A DNA stretch of 64,000 nucleotides from the NCBI GenBank assembly GCA_028554645.1, contig JAQOOI010000079.1:1860001-1924000 (forward strand). Direction: 5' to 3'. A program made the position numbers and the translations under genes. Origin of the DNA: Omphalotus guepiniiformis (taxonomy: Eukaryota > Basidiomycota > Agaricomycetes > Agaricales > Omphalotaceae). The notes beneath the pieces were generated by a model. That model worked only from the letters and a program-made list of their open reading frames with translations. It was not told the DNA's origin and searched no databases. Of the stretch, positions 58,277 to 64,000 are shown one piece after another; position 1 is the first letter of the stretch; every line of letters begins with the position of its first letter.

Positions 58277-61200
58277 TTACTTGAAGAACTCAATGTTTAA
58301 GTAGGAGACGTGTTGCCAAAATAAAGTAGCTCCTAAGTTCTTCGTAAGTAGATCTGCGGTCTGCTGATCAGTAGGTACGTAAAGAAGCTCGATCTGTTTT
58401 GATTCGACCCATTCTCGGATTTGATGATATCGAACATCGATATGTTTCGTACGTTTGTCGGCAACAGGGTTTGATGCGATAAACAGTGACCCTTGATTGT
58501 CGCCTAGTAAGGCAACATATTTGACGTCAAAGCCTAACTCGGTTAGAATAGACTTTAGCCAAATGATTTGCTTCCCAGCTTCGCTAAGCGAGATGTATTC
58601 TGCTTCTGTGCTGGAAGCAGTAACAACCTTCTGTAATTGTGACTTCCATGTGATAGGCGCGCCGGCGAGAAATATGATATTTCCTGTTTGGGAGCGTCGC
58701 GTATCAGGGCATTGTGCATAGTCACTATCGGAGAAAGCCATTAGACCTAATCCTTCTTTTCCATCATAAACCATCCTATATTTATTTGTGCCTCGCAGGT
58801 ACCGTAAAACATACATTGCCCATTGGTAATGTTGTTGTGAAGGATTTATTGAGTACTGCGATAGCTTCGTGACAGCATAAGCAATGTCTGGTCTCGTGCC
58901 AAGCATTAAGTAAAGCAAAGATCCGATAACACGTTGATATTGAGTGCGAAGTTTTAGATCAACATCCTGTGTGTTCTTCCCTTGTTTGAAGTTCGTGGGA
59001 AGAGGAGTAGAAGCGACCTTTGCGTCCCACATACCGAAGCGTCTCACGATCTTCTCGAGATACGCGGTTTGATCTAGATATAATCTTCGATTCTTTCGGT
59101 CACGGGTTATGCGCATTGACAAGAATTCTTCGGGTTCGCCTAGGTCTCGGCATTCCCAGGTATCCATAAAGCGCTGTTTGAGTTCTCTCATCAGCTTCTT
59201 ATCTGGACCCATAAACATTGCATCATCGACATAGACTAGAGCAATCACCAATTGTTTGCCTCGTCGAAAGATGAATAGTCCGGCGTCAACTTGACTACGT
59301 TTAAAGCCTAACTTCTTCATCGACTGTTCACATTCGCGCCACCAGGCTAATGATGCCTGTTTAAGTCCATATAAAGCGCGTTTTAATCTCCAAACTTTAT
59401 TCCCCTTCCGGAAGCCCTCGGGCTGTTCCATATATATCTCCTCGTCTAGCTTGCCGTACAAGAAGGCAGTTTTAACATCTAGCGCCTCGATGTCCCAATC
59501 TTCGAGAGCTGCTATTGCCAAAAGGAGACGAACTGTTTCGTATTGAACGACAGGGGAAAACAGTTCATTGTAATCTATTCCATCCACTTGAGAGAATCCC
59601 TTAGCAACAAGACGTGCACGATATCGGCCGTCTTTCTTTTTATTGAAAACCCATCTACATTTAATTGCTTTCCGATCTGCCGGTAAATCGACTTCTTCAT
59701 AAACGTTCCGCTTCTTTAAAGCTTCTATCTCTTCGTGACAACCTTGGAACCATGGTTTTTGTTCTGATCTCGGAAGACGTAAGATGTCTTTATAATCCCA
59801 TTCTTTAATCACATCACTTTCAGGGATTTCCGATTGGTTCATAAGGTGCGCAACGTAAGCAACTCCCCCTTCCTGAGCACATCTGGATAGAGAGGCTTCT
59901 CGAGCAGTCTCATCCGATGGTCCAGATTGGGAAGGATCCGGTGCAGTACGTGAACCCAAATTGCCTTGACGCCGTAAGGTGTCAATGGCATGTGTGCGAC
60001 GGTGAAATTGTCGCTCAGTCATCTGTTCAGACTGAATAGGGTCACTACGTTCACCATATACGTTGCCTTCACGTAGAGGAGGCCTTACAGCACGTCGAGG
60101 GCGGAGACGCGCTTGTGGAGCAGGAGGTTCTATAGGAGGAGCAGGTAGTGTCTCACGAGGAGACCGTAAAGGAGAACGAGGTGGTACAGTCGGTAGAGGA
60201 GGTGGTGTTACTCCTCGACGTGTACGACGTTCCCGTGTTGGAGGTACCGTGCTACTCGGTGGAAGCTCTGTCTTTACTTCCTTTTTAGGTTTAGAAGAAC
60301 TACCGTGTGAGTCTGGATCTGCAGAATCCACATACTCTAAATCCTCGATCGGAGAAGAACTTCTACTTCTCGGATGATCGGGACGACCTGATGAGGGTCC
60401 GGTAGGATTGAAGTCATCATCGAATTCGGGAGTACCATCTGATGTCGTTAGATCGGGGATATTCTCGGGAGTAGTTACAGTTTTAGGTTCACATTTACAA
60501 CGTGGGAACCGTGTTTCATCAAAGGAAGTGTCTGGTGAGACCTTCACTTTGTTGTCTTTCGTCATGAATATCCATGCTTTAGAATGATCGGAATATCCAA
60601 TCATAGTCATCAATTCCGCCTTAGCTGTCAGTTTACGACGGTTACGTTCGTCTCTTGTAATATGAACGTAGGCAGCTGACCCAAAGGTGCGGAAGTAAGA
60701 AACATCCGGTTTCTTGTTATAGAAAAGTTCTACAGGTGTTTTCCAATTAATTATACGAGAGGGACTGCGGTTTCGAACATGAGAAGCCGCCAGTACTGAG
60801 AATTGCCACCAAGACTCTGGAAGGCAAGCATGCTGTCGCATTGCTTCCGATTTGTCTTCCAAGCTTCTATTCACGCGCTCGGCTCGTCCATTTTGTTGAT
60901 GAACATAAGAGGCGGAGAACTGAAGATGGATTCCTTCCTCTTTGAGGTAAGTACGGAATGGTTCATTCAGGAATTCTGTCCCTTGATCTACTCGTAATAT
61001 CTTGATCTTCTTTCCAGTTTCCTTCTCATGCAGCGCTTTATAGTATTTAAAGGCTAGCAATGTGTCAGGAGACTTGTTCTTTAGAAGGATAGGGTGTGCG
61101 TAAGAAGAATGATCGTCTAGAAAGGTGACGATATATTTGTAGCCGTGATAGGAACGTACAGGGAACTCCATGAGGTCCGCATGTACAAGATGTAAAGGTT

Positions 61201-62617
61201 CCGATTTACGTGGCTTCTCGGTTGCGGGATAGGACTTTGCCGGTTTCTTCCCTTTATTACAACCGTCACACATAGAAAGATTGATCGGCTTTATTGAGCC
61301 TGGAAAACCTTGAACTGAATTAGGTAGATGTCGCAATACATCTGATGACGCATGGGCAAATCTGTTGTGCCAAATGGTAAAGGAATTTGTTTGTTGTGGT
61401 TTAATGACGTGAGCATGCTCGGGATGCACTATTTCGGTCTCGACAGTGAATAACCCGTTGTGGTTCTCACTGGGAAATCCCATGAGCAGCATGTTACCAT
61501 TGGTATCATATACAGATAAGCGATCTTCTTTACGAAGATATCGTTGATATTTATTCAACGAGAAAAGCCTGTCTGTCCCTTGAAGATAATGAACCTCATC
61601 GAGTTTAAGAACTCGAGTGTTGTCGTTCAAGTCGCGTACGCGAATATGAACTGTGCCTATGCCCGTAAGCAGGTGTGTTTGTTCACCAGTCTTTCCAGAA
61701 GACGTTAGAACTTTAGGAACATCGAAATATTCGAAGTCCGTGAAATCAGATTTATCGCCGGTTATATGAACCGAAGCGGCTGAGTCCAGTATCCATTCAA
61801 TCGCACCATTGACATGAGAGAGAGAAGAGCTTTCCATGACCGACTTAGCTTGCTTCTTAGATGAATATGCTCGCAGATCACCGAATAGATTGACAGGTGT
61901 GAGAATTACATGATTTGCAGTCAACATTGTTTCAATAGAAAGTACATGATATGTGTCTGCGATACTATATAAATACATCTTCTTTTTCTCATTTGCGAGT
62001 TCTTTCATCTGTAAGCAAGTCATAAGTCTTGTGTGGTCATAATAAGGAAAGGTTACTCCCTGTTCATGAGGTACTGCAATATAAAAAACGCTGTCATTAA
62101 AATCACTGGGAAGACTAGCCTCGTCAACATGTGCTGCAACCTCGGAGTTAGGAATTCTTCGAAGATGTCTGTAATATGGTTCGTCATCAGAGCGCTGAAA
62201 GTTGATAATGTAAGAAGGGCGGTTAGGTCTTTCAGAGCGTGATGGCCCAAAATACTTGTCAAGTACCTCCTCGGCTGTGAGAGGAGTGACATCTGATGGT
62301 TCTGCGGACTCGATTGGCGGGGATACATGCTGCGGAGATGTTCGAGAAGGGTTTCCTGGAGACGCTGACGTTCTTGTCGTTCGGCCTCCATGTCTTCTCT
62401 GGACTGATGAGCTATCTGAGCCTGATAGTTCGCTATTGTCTGAGCTTCTCTGAGGTGGTTGTTCTGTTGCTCGTGTTCGTGTATTAGGAGATTGATCGAC
62501 TGAATGTCGCGATTCTCCGACAGTGGTTGGCACGGAAAACAGTGCACTAGGTCTTCTGGAATTGGAAGACGCGGAATTGTTGGTGTAGAAGTTGGAGAGA
62601 TCGAAGATCTCCTCCAT
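58277..62617 (-). CDS. Copia Pol polyprotein (protease, integrase, reverse transcriptase, RNase H)
   Basis: One uninterrupted frame of 1446 codons from the Met at 62617; the frame is also open further upstream. Order of domains: Ser/Pro-rich leader; protease with WILDSAASVHITG; integrase zinc-binding part (WHNRFAHASSDVLRHL ... CDGC); catalytic core with HADLMEFP, DQGTEFLNEP and NGRAERVNRSLEDK; a Pro/Arg/Ser-rich linker; reverse transcriptase with RARLVAKGFSQVDGIDY, LDVKTAFLYG and YVDDAMF; RNase H with SDSDYAQCPDTRRS and STEAEYISL. The order integrase before reverse transcriptase defines copia. No stop or frameshift is seen, so the protein-coding part is young. Without a 5' LTR and gag it should not move by itself. 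Confidence 0.93.
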   Translation of the reverse strand: MEEIFDLSNFYTNNSASSNSRRPSALFSVPTTVGESRHSVDQSPNTRTRATEQPPQRSSDNSELSGSDSSSVQRRHGGRTTRTSASPGNPSRTSPQHVSPPIESAEPSDVTPLTAEEVLDKYFGPSRSERPNRPSYIINFQRSDDEPYYRHLRRIPNSEVAAHVDEASLPSDFNDSVFYIAVPHEQGVTFPYYDHTRLMTCLQMKELANEKKKMYLYSIADTYHVLSIETMLTANHVILTPVNLFGDLRAYSSKKQAKSVMESSSLSHVNGAIEWILDSAASVHITGDKSDFTDFEYFDVPKVLTSSGKTGEQTHLLTGIGTVHIRVRDLNDNTRVLKLDEVHYLQGTDRLFSLNKYQRYLRKEDRLSVYDTNGNMLLMGFPSENHNGLFTVETEIVHPEHAHVIKPQQTNSFTIWHNRFAHASSDVLRHLPNSVQGFPGSIKPINLSMCDGCNKGKKPAKSYPATEKPRKSEPLHLVHADLMEFPVRSYHGYKYIVTFLDDHSSYAHPILLKNKSPDTLLAFKYYKALHEKETGKKIKILRVDQGTEFLNEPFRTYLKEEGIHLQFSASYVHQQNGRAERVNRSLEDKSEAMRQHACLPESWWQFSVLAASHVRNRSPSRIINWKTPVELFYNKKPDVSYFRTFGSAAYVHITRDERNRRKLTAKAELMTMIGYSDHSKAWIFMTKDNKVKVSPDTSFDETRFPRCKCEPKTVTTPENIPDLTTSDGTPEFDDDFNPTGPSSGRPDHPRSRSSSPIEDLEYVDSADPDSHGSSSKPKKEVKTELPPSSTVPPTRERRTRRGVTPPPLPTVPPRSPLRSPRETLPAPPIEPPAPQARLRPRRAVRPPLREGNVYGERSDPIQSEQMTERQFHRRTHAIDTLRRQGNLGSRTAPDPSQSGPSDETAREASLSRCAQEGGVAYVAHLMNQSEIPESDVIKEWDYKDILRLPRSEQKPWFQGCHEEIEALKKRNVYEEVDLPADRKAIKCRWVFNKKKDGRYRARLVAKGFSQVDGIDYNELFSPVVQYETVRLLLAIAALEDWDIEALDVKTAFLYGKLDEEIYMEQPEGFRKGNKVWRLKRALYGLKQASLAWWRECEQSMKKLGFKRSQVDAGLFIFRRGKQLVIALVYVDDAMFMGPDKKLMRELKQRFMDTWECRDLGEPEEFLSMRITRDRKNRRLYLDQTAYLEKIVRRFGMWDAKVASTPLPTNFKQGKNTQDVDLKLRTQYQRVIGSLLYLMLGTRPDIAYAVTKLSQYSINPSQQHYQWAMYVLRYLRGTNKYRMVYDGKEGLGLMAFSDSDYAQCPDTRRSQTGNIIFLAGAPITWKSQLQKVVTASSTEAEYISLSEAGKQIIWLKSILTELGFDVKYVALLGDNQGSLFIASNPVADKRTKHIDVRYHQIREWVESKQIELLYVPTDQQTADLLTKNLGATLFWQHVSYLNIEFFK

Positions 62618-63136
62618 GTCGTAGGTCTCTGGTCTGGGTTCTGGTGATTCTGATGTGACCCGGATGGGGTTTGATGAGGAACCGAGTGTTCGGTCCTCTG
62701 GTTCTGGTGATACCTCGGTTGATGAGATGTAGATGACTGTGGCGGAGGGCCTGATCTCCGTGATCGGAATCTCGATCTCCGTCTCGTCTGAGTCAGAGGT
62801 CTCGAGCTCGGAGCTTCTCCAATGAGTGTATTGTTCTCGGAGAGCGATGGCTCGTTCCTCGTCGTCTGGGGACTCTCTGGATATATCTGGTGGTACATAG
62901 GCAGGTCGCTCTCCGTGGTCGGAGGGCTGGTATTCTGGACTGGGATTGAGCCATCCGACTGCTGAGTCGGTAGATGGGCTGGTTCCTGCTGGGTAGAAGA
63001 CGCCATAATAGTGTCGACTTGCGACTGGGTATGCGATGGAGGATTCTCCGTCGCTATCCCATGGTTCGGCATCTGCCCAGGGATCAGGGTTGCGGTCATT
63101 CCCGCTTCCGCCCTGTGTATCATTATGCGGTTCAGA

Positions 63137-63230
63137 ATCAACTTGGACTGTCAGCCTGCATCACGGGATGCAGGCAGGAACGAATTCAGTTTTGGCAGCA
63201 CATCTGTGCATGCAATACAGACAAAACTGT
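63137..63230. repeat. Inverted copy of the 24938-25027 flank
   Basis: Matches the complement of 25027-24938 nearly base for base, including the 9-bp GCCTGCATC palindrome. It separates the copia remnant from the second CACTGG element. Confidence 0.85.
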
Positions 63231-64000
63231 CACTGGACACAATTTAACATAAAATCTGAGAAAATGCTAAACATATATTGAATCAATACCAAAATTTTTC
63301 ATCATTTTTTTTGCTACTAATACTAAAATTATGTTCAAATTATAGTAAATTGTATCAACACAATACCTTCATTTCTCCAACATCAAACACAGTTATTTAC
63401 AGTGAACAGATCTTGAACAAATATCAAAAATCATTTATCATAAATTCCATAAAATCTTATCATTATTTTTGGGAAAAGTGTTTAAAATAAATATTGAATT
63501 TTGGATGCAATTATGTTAATCAAGATCATGATTGTTTCACCATAAAATACAGAGACAAATGGAAAAGGTGTGTGGAAACTATGCTAAAGCAATTCAAAAT
63601 CAATTCAGAATAATAGACAGGATATTACTGTGAACTTATGCCCAACAAATGTGAAACTAATGTTAAATGTTTCTAAAGTAACATTCATGTTTTGCTTGTG
63701 CAAATATACTGAAGATATGCTGAACAAATAAGATATATTCAGAGTTAAATACAGAGAGAAATAGAATAGATGTGTGAAAAATATGCTAAACCAATTTAAA
63801 ATTGATTTAGAATAACAGACAGAAAATTACTGTGAACTTATGCTAAACATATGTGAAAGTAATGTTAAATTTCTGATGGTAAAATTTATGTTTTGGTTAT
63901 TCATATATACTAGCTATATGTTGAACAAATAAGAAAACTATGATAAACAGGATCATTTATGTATATAGTCTGTGTATATGGATACAGTTGTACATTAGGT
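63231..64000. mobile_element. Second CACTGG element, inverted, runs off the window
   Basis: From CACTGGACACAATTTAACAT onward the sequence follows the complement of 24937 down to about 24170 with few differences. It includes the AT-rich tail up to the point where the 12-bp array would begin. No coding frame. Confidence 0.88.

Larger units (their letters stand above)
57954..63136 (-). mobile_element. Ty1/copia LTR retrotransposon, 5' truncated
   Basis: A complete 3' half with pol, polypurine tract and LTR is present. The 5' LTR, primer-binding site and a recognisable gag with zinc knuckle are absent. The element stops abruptly where the inverted repeat at 63137 begins. Its sequence has normal CpG content, unlike the CACTGG element it joins. 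Confidence 0.85.

Noticed and set aside
60063..60377. Plus-strand Gly/Arg-rich frame inside pol
   Set aside because: It is antisense to the Pro/Arg/Ser linker of the integrase-RT region and explained by its composition.
62053..63141. A 362-codon minus-strand frame rich in Pro, Gln, His and Thr overlapping the start of copia pol, as a possible gag
   Set aside because: It has no zinc knuckle or capsid-like stretch and overlaps the pol frame, which itself stays open upstream. Most likely a shadow of low-complexity DNA.

Overview
The window is nuclear DNA of a filamentous fungus, most likely an agaricomycete basidiomycete. Genes are split by many introns of about 45-70 bp. The families fit: DUF6534-type seven-helix membrane protein, NACHT-ankyrin receptor-like protein, MGC-type F-box-like proteins, Ty1/copia element. 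All gene models below were assembled by hand from reading frames and splice sites, without database searches.

Left part (about 2.3-19.3 kb): a divergent pair (secreted Cys-rich protein, minus; F-box-like protein, plus), then an OB-fold protein (minus), a DUF6534-like membrane protein, a PP2C-type phosphatase, a phytanoyl-CoA-dioxygenase-family enzyme and a short-chain dehydrogenase (all plus), then the ribosome-biogenesis WD40 protein Pwp2 and a 65-residue membrane protein (both minus). From 19.8 to 25.0 kb there are no genes. This stretch holds two minisatellites, an 85-bp repeat pair and a 2.85-kb AT-rich element with inverted ends starting CACTGG, two 12-bp satellite arrays and a nested 139-bp MITE.

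Middle (25.3-38 kb): a HAD-family dehalogenase, two tandemly duplicated NAD-dependent reductases (minus), a large protein with a deaminase-like motif, and a head-to-head pair of mitochondrial genes, mL45/Mba1-like (minus) and the twin-CX9C protein MIX17/CHCHD2 (plus).

Right (38.2-64 kb): the secreted/F-box pair occurs twice more as whole units (38.7-42.7 and 43.0-46.9 kb), plus a solo F-box gene (51.8-53.2 kb) and at least three decayed pieces. Between them sit a small secreted double-psi beta-barrel protein and a decayed HAD phosphatase. An intact NACHT-ankyrin gene lies in a CpG-poor block (54.3-57.5 kb). It is followed by a 5'-truncated copia retrotransposon with an intact pol frame, which abuts a second, inverted copy of the CACTGG element running off the window.

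The most unusual system is the divergent secreted/F-box pair. It was duplicated as a unit, its F-box members keep the same three-exon structure, and its secreted member carries a 4-nt micro-exon present in all three copies.
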